A stretch of 64,000 nucleotides of DNA, taken from the NCBI GenBank assembly GCA_963662175.1, contig OY759220.1, forward strand, positions 46,968,136 through 47,032,135, written 5' to 3'. The notes beneath the pieces were generated by a model. It worked only from the letters and a program-made list of their open reading frames with translations, ran no database searches and had not been told where the DNA came from. This DNA comes from Aradus depressus. Taxonomy: Eukaryota; Arthropoda; Insecta; Hemiptera; Aradidae. The position numbers were made by a program, and so were the translations under genes. This document shows positions 44,714-56,400 of this stretch, in pieces; positions within the stretch are counted from its first letter, which is position 1; every line of letters begins with the position of its first letter.

Positions 44714-45110
44714 AGGACAAATTCGATGCGGAGTTTTGAACGGAATTTTCTGTCTTCCGAACTCCTGATTCAAAAAAATTAAAAAGTCTGTCAGTCTATG
44801 TGTATCTGTGCACACGATGGAATGTATGTATCGACCCGAAATTTGTATATTCAGAACCCTCTAAGGACGGTACTTAACGATTTTCAGGCAAATCGTCAAA
44901 GGGAAGGGGGGTTAGGGGGGGCCTTAACACAAAGACTCTAATAACTGTTCTGATGAATGTATTGACAAAAAAATTTCATATGTAAATTGAAAACCCCATA
45001 AGGACGACACCTAACAATTTTCAGCGATATAAGTGGAAGGAAAATCGGAGGGGGGCTCAACTCAAAAATCCAAATAACCTCCGATGTAATGAACTTATCG
45101 ATTCAACGTC
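44714..45110 (+). repeat. Family D, near full-length copy
   Basis: ACAAATTCGATGCGGAGTTT, GTCTGTCAGTCTATGTGTAT, GTATGTATCGACCCGAAATT, two G-rich modules and CCGATGTAATGAACTTATCG are in order. The right end is missing. Confidence 0.82.
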
Positions 45111-45495
45111 GACTTTTTTGGTGGTATGTTTAACACAAAAGGAAGTACACAATATTGTATACTATCAGATAATTTCAAATAACCTGTAACTTGTCTACTT
45201 TGCAAGAGCGGTGTGCAGATACAACTAACATGTCTATTAATAGCGATGACCAGGACTCTGAAAGTTCTTCGATGTTCAGATTCTAACTAATGGAAATTTT
45301 TTTTTCAAAATTAATTGGCAGACATTGCATAATTGGCAATAATTGGCATTTTAAATAGCATCAAAGGTAGGAACTTGAGTCACGATTTGGAAGTATTTAC
45401 GATGACGTTGGTGGCAATGAATCCACAGTATTGCCGAAGACCTTCCTGCACCAACTTTGTCTAATTATTTTAATGAAATTAATAAGGCAGTTAAT
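45111..45495. other. Unrecognised sequence
   Basis: No supported feature. Confidence 0.4.
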
Positions 45496-45520
45496 CCCCC
45501 CCCCCCCCCCCCCCCCCCCC
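45496..45520. repeat. C25 homopolymer
   Basis: Twenty-five consecutive C. Confidence 0.99.
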
Positions 45521-45819
45521 TACATCACAAGTTGTTATGCAAATTGTGGGAACCAAGATGGGACCAGGAAGTGTACTGCGTGCTTCTTGTTGAATTCATC
45601 ATCGTAGCGCACAGCATGGCAATGGCTGTCAATGATGTAAACAAAAGTCATAATTTATCTCCTTCTCCTCTCATTTAGTCATTAAATAAATGTTTTTACA
45701 TTAATGATAATAATTGCTATAATCCAATGAATATTAATGAAAGAATAATATAAAAATAAACAAGTTTTGTTTTATTACTTTAAAACATTTACTTCCTCAA
45801 GATATAGATACAGTATAGG
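45521..45819. other. Unrecognised A+T-rich sequence
   Basis: No supported feature. Confidence 0.4.
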
Positions 45820-45892
45820 GGAAGTTATGTAATCGGTCAGAAATAAGAATCCAAAAAGTGAAAGAAAAAATGTCTTGTCTTAGTGTGTATGT
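45820..45892 (+). repeat. Family D, left-end fragment
   Basis: ATAGGGGAAGTTATGTAATC followed by GGTCAGAAAT is the family left end; the rest is deleted. Confidence 0.7.
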
Positions 45893-45946
45893 CCTTTGGA
45901 AGGGTGAAGGTGAACCCTCCCACCCCTAAAGCACTAAAGCTGGGAC

Positions 45947-46028
45947 GGCAACAATAAGACTCCCTCAGTAGAGTCGGGCTCATGCTTACCGCTCAGCTCA
46001 TGTAGAAGCCCGGGCATGAGTCACGAAC
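45947..46028 (+). repeat. tRNA-derived SINE, 3' fragment with deletion
   Basis: AGACTCCCTCAGTAGAGTCG, GGCTCATG and GAAGCCCGGGCATGAGTCAC match the SINE end; the CCACCAGAGTGACG part is absent. Confidence 0.65.
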
Positions 46029-46100
46029 GGCAACAACAATATTTAAAAAATAAGGAAGTATTTCAAGGTCCCCTGAACGTGTTTTCATCATTTTCGCGAT

Positions 46101-46153
46101 GTCTATCTGTGTCTGTCTGTCTGTCTGTGTGGTGTATGTGTGTGTGTGTGTAT
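46101..46153. repeat. TCTG/TG microsatellite
   Basis: TCTGTCTGTCTGTCTGTG followed by TGTGTGTGTGTGTGTAT. Confidence 0.9.
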
Positions 46154-46284
46154 AGAACAATAAATTAAATGCATTTTAATAATATTTAGATCTTGAAATA
46201 AAAGTTGAAGAAAAAACTGAGGCAATTTTTATATAAAAAACGATTTTTCGAAGGCCGCCCCAAGATTTGCGAGATACGAGTACA

Positions 46285-46445
46285 CTCTGAAACCGTTCTG
46301 TAGTCGCTCTAGTGAACAAGAGCCCGACTCGACTGTGGGAATCCTAAATTTCGCCTACCCAGACTCAGTTATCTAGAGAAAGGGTCTTTAACAAGTGAAA
46401 CCTGAATCGTACAACCTCGGGACCATCGCTTTAGGTCCCATTCCA
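46285..46445 (-). repeat. tRNA-derived SINE, internal fragment
   Basis: GTCGCTCTAGTGAACAAGAG, CCTAAATTTCGCCTACCCAG and GTACAACCTCGGGACCATCG match the body in reverse. Confidence 0.65.
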
Positions 46446-46930
46446 TTTCATGCTGTATTTTCTCCGAAACGGTTGTTTTCTACAAAAGTGCCCTGTCCAC
46501 AAGTGTCCTGCTACCGGCTCTCCAGATCGGGTCTATTTAAATACCTAGCTAGCTGTGGTGGAATCCAATAGTAAGGGGTGCGTGCTAATATGAAATATGG
46601 GGACCAAGGTTGGGGTGTTCGGGAATGCACGGTCTTCCTCTCATAATTGATCTCATATCGGTCCGTTGGATGAGTTACGGCTCTCTCGTCTTGGAATTAG
46701 TGATCATCCTCGTGCTATTGATTGTCCTTAGGTCGCTGTCCAGCAAGAGCGTAGCCAGAGGGAAGGGATTTGGGGTAACTCTCGAAATTGAAAATTCTTA
46801 GGAGAAATACTTATTTAGAGACAGAAATCTATCTCTTTTATATTCATTTATTTCCCTGATCCACTTACAAAAAAATAAATAAATAAATTACATTAAATAT
46901 AAACATTACCTTCTATATCTTTATAGTTAA
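46446..46930. other. Unrecognised sequence
   Basis: No supported feature. Confidence 0.4.
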
Positions 46931-47203
46931 AGGCGGCTTTTAACTACAAGTTCATATCGCCTATTACCAGAGCGCTCTTTCGTCACCCTGGTGGACATGA
47001 GCCCGACTCTATTATGGGAGTCCTAAATTTTGCCTACTCTAAATTTTTATTCACCTAGGGTAGAGGTCTTTAACGAATACCTGACATCGTACAGGTTCGG
47101 GACCATCGCTTAACGGCCCATCTGAATGACGGCGTGCTTTATTTTATATCCCAGATAGAATGAACAGTTAGCAAGTACGCATACCACTGAGCTAACGGCG
47201 CCC
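46931..47203 (-). mobile_element. tRNA-derived SINE, near full-length with worn head
   Basis: In reverse: CTTTTAACTACAAGTTCATA, CCAGAGCGCTCTTTCGTCAC, GTACAGGTTCGGGACCATCG and CATACCACTGAGCTAACGGC GCCC. The B box is lost (deletion near 47165-47180). Confidence 0.82.
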
Positions 47204-47261
47204 TCCTGTTTCTTTATATAAAAGAGTCTAATATACAATCTGTTTTACAATTATTACAATT

Positions 47262-47665
47262 GCCACAGAAGTTCGCAACACAGTTCAACACAACTTATAG
47301 ATAGTCTTCTCTTTATTGTCTGAGGGGTGCCACAGAAGTTCGCAACACAGTTCAACACAACTTATAGATAGTCTTCTCTTTATTGTCTGAGGGGTGCCAC
47401 AGAAGTTCGCAACACAGTTCAACACAACTTATAGATAGTCTTCTCTTTATTGTCTGAGGGGCGCCACAGAAGTTCGCAACACAGTTCAACACAACTTATA
47501 GATAGTCTTCTCTTTATTGTCTGAGGGGCGCCACAGAAGTTCGCAACACAGTTCAACACAACTTATAGATAGTCTTCTCTTTATTGTCTGAGGGGCGCCA
47601 CAGAAGTTCGCAACACAGTTCAACTCAACTTATAGATAGTCTTCTCTTTATTGTCTGAGGGGCGC
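47262..47665. repeat. 67-bp minisatellite, 6 units, ending at a SINE head
   Basis: GCCACAGAAGTTCGCAACAC begins units at 47262, 47329, 47396, 47463, 47530 and 47597. Unit ends read GAGGGGTGCC in the first two junctions and GAGGGGCGCC in the later ones. The last unit runs straight into the SINE start GGGCGCCGG. Confidence 0.97.
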
Positions 47666-47965
47666 CGGCGGCTCAGAGGTAGCGTGCTTGCCTACTGAAC
47701 TTAAGGTTCGAAACCCGGCCGAGGCTCTTAGGTTTTTTTATTTGGGAGGAAAAAGTCTTGAAGACTCCGTCCTTCGCATGGAACGTTGAGCGATGATACC
47801 GTGCCTGTGCCATGTCGGGTACCTCTCTCTACCATAGCTAACTAAACCTAGGTAGGCAACATTTAGACCTCCCACTCGTGCTTATGTCCACCAGAGCAAT
47901 GAAAGGGCGCTCTGGTAGTAGGCGATATGACTTCGTAGTTAAAGCCCGGACATATGTTAGCTAAC
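47660..47965 (+). mobile_element. tRNA-derived SINE adjoining the 67-bp array
   Basis: A box CGGCTCAGAGG (about 47668), B box GGTTCGAAACC (about 47707), then CTTGAAGACTCCGTCCTTCG, GAAAGGGCGCTCTGGTAGTA and GTTAAAGCCCGGACATATG. The 5' end sits in the same bases as the end of the last 67-bp unit. Confidence 0.88.
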
Positions 47966-47974
47966 TAATTTACT

Positions 47975-48200
47975 TGTAGAAATAAAATACGTTGTCTTCC
48001 CACTGTTTTATTTGCGACCAGAACCGTTTTTCAACCCAGCAGCATCATCATGGCACATCCCACCCCTACTGTGTAGAAAAGTATCCTGGCTTTAGCCTCT
48101 ACACTGTACGGATAAGAGGTGCCACTGATGATGACGCTGTTGCGTTAAAAGACTGGGAAGGCAACGTTTCTATGAGATATCTCATCCCACATCTCATGAA
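47975..48200. mobile_element. Hairpin element family 5, second foldback copy
   Basis: The left arm (AGAAATAAAATACGTTGTCT, TTTGCGACCAGAACCGTTTT, AGCAGCATCATCATGGCAC) mirrors the right arm (GTGCCACTGATGATGACGCT, GTTGCGTTAAAAGACTGG). The right arm lacks about 18 bp after GACTGG. The core reads CTGATGA-T-GACGC-TGTT-GCGTT-AAAA, so the GAAA box is mutated. It shares its outer end with 40526-40712. Confidence 0.7.
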
Positions 48201-48261
48201 CTTATTTACTGTCTAAGGTTTATCTCCTTTATATTCACTAATTTATTTAACTTTCAACTTT

Positions 48262-48575
48262 TCGGTTAACGACGGGTAATGTAGCTAGTACTCTATACGT
48301 GTATCTGTCGGTTAACGACGGATAATGTAGGTAGTACTCTATATGTGTATCTGTCGGTTAACGACGGGTAATGTAGCTAGTACTCTATATGTGTATCTGT
48401 CGGTTAACGACGGATAATGTAGCTAGTACTCTATATGTGTATCTGTCGGTTAACGACGGATAATGTAGTTAGTACTCTATATTTGTATCTGTCGGTTAAC
48501 GACGGATAATGTAGCTAGTACTCTATATGTATGTGTATCTGTCTGTTAACGACGGGTAATGTAGCTAGTACTCCT
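48262..48575. repeat. 46-bp minisatellite, about 7 units
   Basis: CGGTTAACGACGGGTAATGT and GTAGCTAGTACTCTATATGT recur every 46 bp; the sixth unit has an extra TATG. Confidence 0.96.
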
Positions 48576-49539
48576 GTATATTTTGATCTTGATATCATCT
48601 TGCCAAAATTATCGATTGAAAGAAAAAAAAGAAAAGAAAAAATATTTTAATGATCAAATCTTATCTTGTTGGAGGAACAAATAATGAGAGTTGAAAGGCC
48701 TTAAGTACCTCTTGAACCTGAAAATAATGATGTAGGGGGGGCGGGGCGTGACATCTCCCCAAAACTACGCCGTTAACGCCGCAGCGGATGTTTGCTAAAA
48801 CACAGTGGTAAGTGGCAGCTTGTAATGATAGCCCAGAGGGCCATTAGCCTGTAGCCTTATCTTTAGGCCAGTATCGGCCCTATAACTATCACGAAGAGCA
48901 CTCCCACGACATCACGTCCCGGCCGGCACTCTCTTTCTCCAGCACTTGTCCCAAGCTCCAGGCTCTCACTCCAGTTTCCAGTATAGTTTCCCATATCACA
49001 CATACAAAGTCCACTTCAGACTTCAACTTCAATCATCTTCCTTGATGTTTTCTCACAGTTTTCCTCTTCTTTTTTGTTCTTCTTTCTTTATTTGCGTGAC
49101 CAACTACAGCTGTATAATGGACAATCCTGGAAGAGAAAAGATTCTCAGTAATTTCCTGGTGTAATTTACCTTTCTGAATTAGATTATCTGTTTGCTTACG
49201 ATAAGATGGCTACTCTATTTCGTGCTTACGTAAAATCTTGATTTCACATGAAATACCTTTTTCGTTTTTGTAAAAAGATTCTGAATATATATTTTCCACA
49301 GCTTTATTCTTCTAATTTATTTATTGGTCTTTACAATTTAGCTAATAGACGTGTAAAGAAGAACTACCTTCATCAGTAACTATAATTTATTTTGTATCTT
49401 TATTGTAAAACATTTTCTTATTGATTATATTATAAAGAGAACAGTGTCGACCTCTGTATGTAAACAGCGACACTTTGTGACAGACGAGTACCACAGTTGT
49501 ACTGACTGGAACCGGTTTCTTAGTAAAATAAAAAAATGG
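48576..49539. other. Unrecognised sequence
   Basis: No supported feature; a 72-codon frame at 48946-49164 lacks domains. Confidence 0.4.
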
Positions 49540-50248
49540 TCGGCAAAACACCGACAATGACTTACCTCTCTCAAAACACCGACAATGACCGACCTCTCCC
49601 AAAACACTGACAATGACCGACCTCTCCCAAAACACCGACAATGACTTACCTCTCCCAAAACACCGACAATGACCGACCTCTCCCAAAACACCAACAATGA
49701 CCGACCTCTCCCAAAACACCGACAATGACTTACCTCTCCCAAAACACCGACAATGACTTACCTCTCCCAAAACACCGACAATGACCGGACCTCTCCCAAA
49801 ACACCGACAATGACTTACCTCTCCCAAAACACCGACAATGACTTACCTCTCCCAAAACACCGACAATGACTTACCTCTCCCAAAACACCGACAATGACTT
49901 ACCTCTCCCAAAACACCAACAATGACCGACCTCTTCCAAAACACCGACAATGACTTACCTCTCCCAAATAACCTACAATTACTTACCTCTCTCAAAACAC
50001 CGACAATGACCGACCTCTCCCAAAACACTGACAATGACCGACCTCTCCCAAAACACCGACAATGACTTACCTCTCCCAAAACACCGACAATGACTTACCT
50101 CTCCCAAAACACCAACAATGACCGACCTCTCCCAAAACACCAACAATGACCGACCTCTTCCAAAACACCGACAATGACTTACCTCTCCCAAAACACCGAC
50201 AATGACCTACCTCTCCCAAAACACCAACAATGACCGACCTCTCCTAGC
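49540..50248. repeat. 28-bp minisatellite, about 25 units
   Basis: The unit ACCTCTCCCAAAACACCGAC AATGACTT has two main versions (TGACTTACC and TGACCGACC) plus a CACCAAC variant, mixed along the array. Since 28 is not a multiple of three, the minus-strand frames pass through three registers, giving an 84-nt protein-level repeat. Frames of 70-146 codons there are spurious. Confidence 0.97.
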
Positions 50249-50630
50249 ACGAATTAATCAATTAAGTTTTCGCTCTGTAAATCCATTGTCCGTTTTGGAT
50301 GAAATCACCAGTCGCCTTAGAAATGGACTTCTGTATCTTCTTACTCAATTTTGTGTCGATAAATTGTATTAAGCCCCTCCCTAATCCCATTCTTTCCTTC
50401 TGTCCATTTGGCTGAAAATCAATAGTTGTACTTATTGGGTTCTTGATACACACATAAAATTTCATGTTGATAAATACATTCTGTCGGGTAGTAATCGTGT
50501 TCACAGACATGCTTTTTTTACATTATTCTAATAATTGGGTTGGAAAAAGATAAATTCCGATGAAAACTAAACATCGAATTTCTGGCTTATTATATAACAT
50601 CCCCTATGCTTCGTTTAGGTGGGAAAATAA
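50245..50630 (-). repeat. Family D, near full-length copy joined to the 28-bp array
   Basis: CACGAATTAATCAATTAAGT follows the array directly. Then come CCATTTGGCTGAAAATCAAT, AATTTCATGTTGATAAATAC, GATGAAAACTAAACATCGAA and ATAACATCCCCTATGCTTCG. Confidence 0.8.
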
Positions 50631-50777
50631 AAAGATTATGAAGTTATGGCTCTGAGTTACATAATTCCTACACTAGAGTGCTATACGAGTTCGTTAGTTG
50701 TGATCATAATACAATATAGTTATATATCCAATATTTTCCTATTACCTTCACCATAAGCTTTAAAAACAGTGTACGAC

Positions 50778-50881
50778 TTTATATATCTCGAATTAGTTCG
50801 TTATATCCCTGAAGCCTTGTCATGGATGATTTATATATCTCGAATTAGTTCGTTATATCCCTGAAGCCCTGTCATGGCTAC
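50778..50881. repeat. 52-bp tandem duplication
   Basis: TTTATATATCTCGAATTAGT begins at 50778 and 50830; the two copies are nearly identical. Confidence 0.95.
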
Positions 50882-51315
50882 ATCCCCTTTTATAATCATC
50901 ATCTGATTATACTATAATTTTTTTCGCTCAATACTTCCGTTCTGCCAAATTATTTTTTGCTCCACTGCTTTTTCTGTAAGTCTAAATATCACCGTTTAAC
51001 TTGGTGCAAAGTTTGAGTTTTACAGATTCAATGGTTCTCCCAATATCGGGAGACAGAGGGTCAGACGTAGAACCTCGTTATTAGTGTTTCGTTGACGGTC
51101 CTCGACCTAATGATCTCTAAAAATAAGAAAATTGTTTCTATAAGTTGTGGTTTCAGAGCGCCTCTTGTGGAAGACGGCTGCAACTCTCCTCGTCCCCCAG
51201 TTCAGATGTCCAGACGCTTTCAATTGGTCTCGCCTCGTTTTCTGCGTCCTCTCATCAGTTTCTCCAATCACTGACTTCACTATTATTCTCCATTCTCACC
51301 CAGCTGTACCTAGTA
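50882..51315. other. Unrecognised sequence
   Basis: No supported feature. Confidence 0.4.
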
Positions 51316-51402
51316 CAGAGTAACGTTACGTAATCGGTCAAAAATATATTGAGTTTTCACCGGAGTTTCTCTGATTTCCGGTCCCCTTGATTTGAAATAC
51401 TA
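51316..51402 (+). repeat. Family D, left-end fragment
   Basis: GTTACGTAATCGGTCAAAAA and TTGAGTTTTCACCGGAGTTT match. Confidence 0.7.
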
Positions 51403-51431
51403 CCAAAAGTATTAATATTTATGGCCACTGA

Positions 51432-51562
51432 CTAACTAATAGCGTGCTTGCCTTCTGAGCTCAAGGTCGCGGGTTCGAAACCCGGTCGAGGCTCTGGAAG
51501 GTTAAAAAACCTTGAGCACGCCGCCCTTCGGATGGGATGTTATGCGATGGTCCCAAGCCTAC
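51432..51562 (+). repeat. tRNA-derived SINE, 5' half
   Basis: GCTTGCCTTCTGAGCTCAAG, B box GGTTCGAAACC (about 51472), then CTTGAGCACGCCGCCCTTCG and GATGGTCCCAAGCCTAC. The A box and the 3' half are missing. Confidence 0.82.
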
Positions 51563-52506
51563 TTTTCAATGCCTTATAATTGGTGTATTTTATAAAGGTA
51601 TATTTTTGAAAAACCTACTTTTTATTTCTCCTTTTTTCTGCATTGTGTCTTTGTTTCATTGAGTCCGTTGTCTTTCTTTTCTTTCGTCTGTTCCTTGATT
51701 TCCACTTCCATTTATAAAACTCATCCAAGGACAGTGTCAAAGGACGATTTAAGATGGACGAGGCAATAGAGAGGTTTATAAAGAAAAAATCTTGAAGGTT
51801 AAAAAATTAAATAAATACATAAGAGTATTGGTAAAAAATCAATGAAGACCTGTCTGTCTGTCTTTCTTGTTTTATTTTTTCCCTTTTTGTTAGGTTTTTG
51901 CGGGGGAAAAAAAACTAATGTTTTACTCTTGGTGAAGCGTTTCCGTTTGTGGTTTTCACAAGACTGTGGGCAGGTTTATTGCGACTTAACTGCAGAAACT
52001 GTTTTAAAATGAAACAATTCTAAATAAAAATATGTATTGCACTCCATTCATAGACTCGTTGAGCACCGCCCAACCTTTTAATAACCAGTTAGATAAAAAT
52101 AATTCCTTGTTGCCTCCATTTTTCATATGTTATTTAATGACTGTCTCAGTAAAGGCCAAAGGGCATAACCCTCAAATCATCCAACTCAAAAAAAAGTCGT
52201 TAAAAGGTAATTATTATTATATTTTGGACGCAGTTATCACCAAAATGCCATAGTTTTATTCACCTTAATATTTTGAAAAGCTTTATATAGTTTGGAGCAT
52301 TCATTTTAGAGTAATCAATGGAAGAAAAAATAGTTGGTCTGCCTTTTTGAGGTTTATGCCATTCGACTCTTACACCGTCGATATACTAGTAAATCCATAG
52401 ATAAGTGTCCTCGCGAATATAACAAGAAAATGGTGTATATTTTATTATTTGGATACCTGCATTCACTATTAGAAGTTTCAGTGGATATAATCCGCCGGGC
52501 CAGCTC
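51563..52506. other. Unrecognised sequence
   Basis: No supported feature. Confidence 0.4.
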
Positions 52507-52683
52507 GTTATTAACTACGAGGTGATATCGCCTACTACCAGAGCTCTCTTTCGTCACTCTGGTGGACATGAGCCCGACTCTACTTTTTGAGTCCTAAATG
52601 TTGCCTACCTGAAAGAGTACTTGACATCGCACAGGCTGGGGACCATTGCTTAACGTTCAATCCGAAGGACGGCGTGCTCAAGC
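52507..52683 (-). repeat. tRNA-derived SINE, 3' part
   Basis: In reverse: AACTACGAGGTGATATCGCC, CTCTTTCGTCACTCTGGTGG and CCGAAGGACGGCGTGCTCAA. The head is missing. Confidence 0.82.
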
Positions 52684-53428
52684 ATGTGATTTGCAGTGAA
52701 TTCCATTGTAAAAATGATTTTTAAATTGTACAATTATTATGTTAATTGTAAAACATATTATTCTCTATTCATTCTAAGAAAACCTTTTCAATGCACAATT
52801 GTCAGTCGAAGTGACTGGGCAACATCGTGCAGTTTCCGACCATCAAGGTTCATCTTTTTTTTGAAATTTCAAGTCTCAGAAACATTGTGGTAATTTCTGA
52901 CAGGCATTAAGGGTTCCCATAAGGGTTTTTGCTTTTTAAAAAACCAACACTACCCTAAAAACATGTTTTGATTTGTTTTCTTTTTATGTGAACCTGTTTT
53001 AGTTTCTTAAATATATTTTCATAGGAGCCATGAATTGAACATTGGTGTTGTCTTTTATATTAAACCAAGAAGTTCCTTTTGTACCCACCGTCCTTCTTCC
53101 TGCGCTAGAGGTCAACCTCTCAATGAATCAAGTAGACCTAACTAACTATATGAGAAGATTCTCTAGAGATTATTACACGATTTATATATATTATTCTCCT
53201 CTATATAATGTTTCAGGACTTGTTAACCAATAGCGATATCTCCTCTTCTCAGAGTTGGTCCGGACCAGCCTGGTCTATTTCAAAACGTAGTTTATTTTGT
53301 CGCCCCGGGCTCTCAGGATGTAAATCCGAAACCTATTAAAAATACGCCCAACGAGAAAAGAAACCCATATCAGCCTATTTATTATCCTGCATCAGAAAAA
53401 TGTATCAATTCCGCCAAATAGAAAGTTT
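52684..53428. other. Unrecognised A+T-rich sequence upstream of the 60-bp satellite
   Basis: Two frames of 63-65 codons lack domains. No promoter-like context for the long satellite frame is visible. Confidence 0.4.
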
Positions 53429-53430
53429 CA

Positions 53431-56400
53431 AATAATCTGGTCCTCCTAATGTGTTGCTTGGATACAGATAGTTACTTAATGTCCATGAATAATAATCTGG
53501 TCCTCCTAATGTGTTGCTTGGATACAGAGAGTTACTTAATGTCCATGAATAATAATCTGGTCCTCCTAATGTGTTGCTTGGATACAGAGAGTTACTTAAT
53601 GTCCATGAATAATAATCTGGTCCTCCTAATGTGTTGCTTGGATACAGAGAGTTACTTAATGTCCATGAATAATAATCTGGTCCTCCTAATGTGTTGCTTG
53701 GATACAGAGAGTTACTTAATGTCCATGAATAATAATCTGGTCCTCCTAATGTGTTGCTTGGATACAGAGAGTTACTTAATGTCCATGAATAATAATCTGG
53801 TCCTCCTAATGTGTTGCTTGGATACAGAGAGTTACTTAATGTCCATGAATAATAATCTGGTCCTCCTAATGTGTTGCTTGGATACAGAGAGTTACTTAAT
53901 GTCCATGAATAATAATCTGGTCCTCCTAATGTGTTGCTTGGATACAGAGAGTTACTTAATGTCCATGAATAATAATCTGGTCCTCCTAATGTGTTGCTTG
54001 GATACAGAGAGTTACTTAATGTCCATGAATAATAATCTGGTCCTCCTAATGTGTTGCTTGGATACAGAGAGTTACTTAATGTCCATGAATAATAATCTGG
54101 TCCTCCTAATGTGTTGCTTGGATACAGAGAGTTACTTAATGTCCATGAATAATAATCTGGTCCTCCTAATGTGTTGCTTGGATACAGAGAGTTACTTAAT
54201 GTCCATGAATAATAATCTGGTCCTCCTAATGTGTTGCTTGGATACAGAGAGTTACTTAATGTCCATGAATAATAATCTGGTCCTCCTAATGTGTTGCTTG
54301 GATACAGAGAGTTACTTAATGTCCATGAATAATAATCTGGTCCTCCTAATGTGTTGCTTGGATACAGAGAGTTACTTAATGTCCATGAATAATAATCTGG
54401 TCCTCCTAATGTGTTGCTTGGATACAGAGAGTTACTTAATGTCCATGAATAATAATCTGGTCCTCCTAATGTGTTGCTTGGATACAGAGAGTTACTTAAT
54501 GTCCATGAATAATAATCTGGTCCTCCTAATGTGTTGCTTGGATACAGAGAGTTACTTAATGTCCATGAATAATAATCTGGTCCTCCTAATGTGTTGCTTG
54601 GATACAGAGAGTTACTTAATGTCCATGAATAATAATCTGGTCCTCCTAATGTGTTGCTTGGATACAGAGAGTTACTTAATGTCCATGAATAATAATCTGG
54701 TCCTCCTAATGTGTTGCTTGGATACAGAGAGTTACTTAATGTCCATGAATAATAATCTGGTCCTCCTAATGTGTTGCTTGGATACAGAGAGTTACTTAAT
54801 GTCCATGAATAATAATCTGGTCCTCCTAATGTGTTGCTTGGATACAGAGAGTTACTTAATGTCCATGAATAATAATCTGGTCCTCCTAATGTGTTGCTTG
54901 GATACAGAGAGTTACTTAATGTCCATGAATAATAATCTGGTCCTCCTAATGTGTTGCTTGGATACAGAGAGTTACTTAATGTCCATGAATAATAATCTGG
55001 TCCTCCTAATGTGTTGCTTGGATACAGAGAGTTACTTAATGTCCATGAATAATAATCTGGTCCTCCTAATGTGTTGCTTGGATACAGAGAGTTACTTAAT
55101 GTCCATGAATAATAATCTGGTCCTCCTAATGTGTTGCTTGGATACAGAGAGTTACTTAATGTCCATGAATAATAATCTGGTCCTCCTAATGTGTTGCTTG
55201 GATACAGAGAGTTACTTAATGTCCATGAATAATAATCTGGTCCTCCTAATGTGTTGCTTGGATACAGAGAGTTACTTAATGTCCATGAATAATAATCTGG
55301 TCCTCCTAATGTGTTGCTTGGATACAGAGAGTTACTTAATGTCCATGAATAATAATCTGGTCCTCCTAATGTGTTGCTTGGATACAGAGAGTTACTTAAT
55401 GTCCATGAATAATAATCTGGTCCTCCTAATGTGTTGCTTGGATACAGAGAGTTACTTAATGTCCATGAATAATAATCTGGTCCTCCTAATGTGTTGCTTG
55501 GATACAGAGAGTTACTTAATGTCCATGAATAATAATCTGGTCCTCCTAATGTGTTGCTTGGATACAGAGAGTTACTTAATGTCCATGAATAATAATCTGG
55601 TCCTCCTAATGTGTTGCTTGGATACAGAGAGTTACTTAATGTCCATGAATAATAATCTGGTCCTCCTAATGTGTTGCTTGGATACAGAGAGTTACTTAAT
55701 GTCCATGAATAATAATCTGGTCCTCCTAATGTGTTGCTTGGATACAGAGAGTTACTTAATGTCCATGAATAATAATCTGGTCCTCCTAATGTGTTGCTTG
55801 GATACAGAGAGTTACTTAATGTCCATGAATAATAATCTGGTCCTCCTAATGTGTTGCTTGGATACAGAGAGTTACTTAATGTCCATGAATAATAATCTGG
55901 TCCTCCTAATGTGTTGCTTGGATACAGAGAGTTACTTAATGTCCATGAATAATAATCTGGTCCTCCTAATGTGTTGCTTGGATACAGAGAGTTACTTAAT
56001 GTCCATGAATAATAATCTGGTCCTCCTAATGTGTTGCTTGGATACAGAGAGTTACTTAATGTCCATGAATAATAATCTGGTCCTCCTAATGTGTTGCTTG
56101 GATACAGAGAGTTACTTAATGTCCATGAATAATAATCTGGTCCTCCTAATGTGTTGCTTGGATACAGAGAGTTACTTAATGTCCATGAATAATAATCTGG
56201 TCCTCCTAATGTGTTGCTTGGATACAGAGAGTTACTTAATGTCCATGAATAATAATCTGGTCCTCCTAATGTGTTGCTTGGATACAGAGAGTTACTTAAT
56301 GTCCATGAATAATAATCTGGTCCTCCTAATGTGTTGCTTGGATACAGAGAGTTACTTAATGTCCATGAATAATAATCTGGTCCTCCTAATGTGTTGCTTG

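Noticed and set aside
49387..50191. Minus-strand frames with repeated GEVSHCRCFGRG peptides
   Set aside because: They are produced by the 28-bp array passing through three registers.
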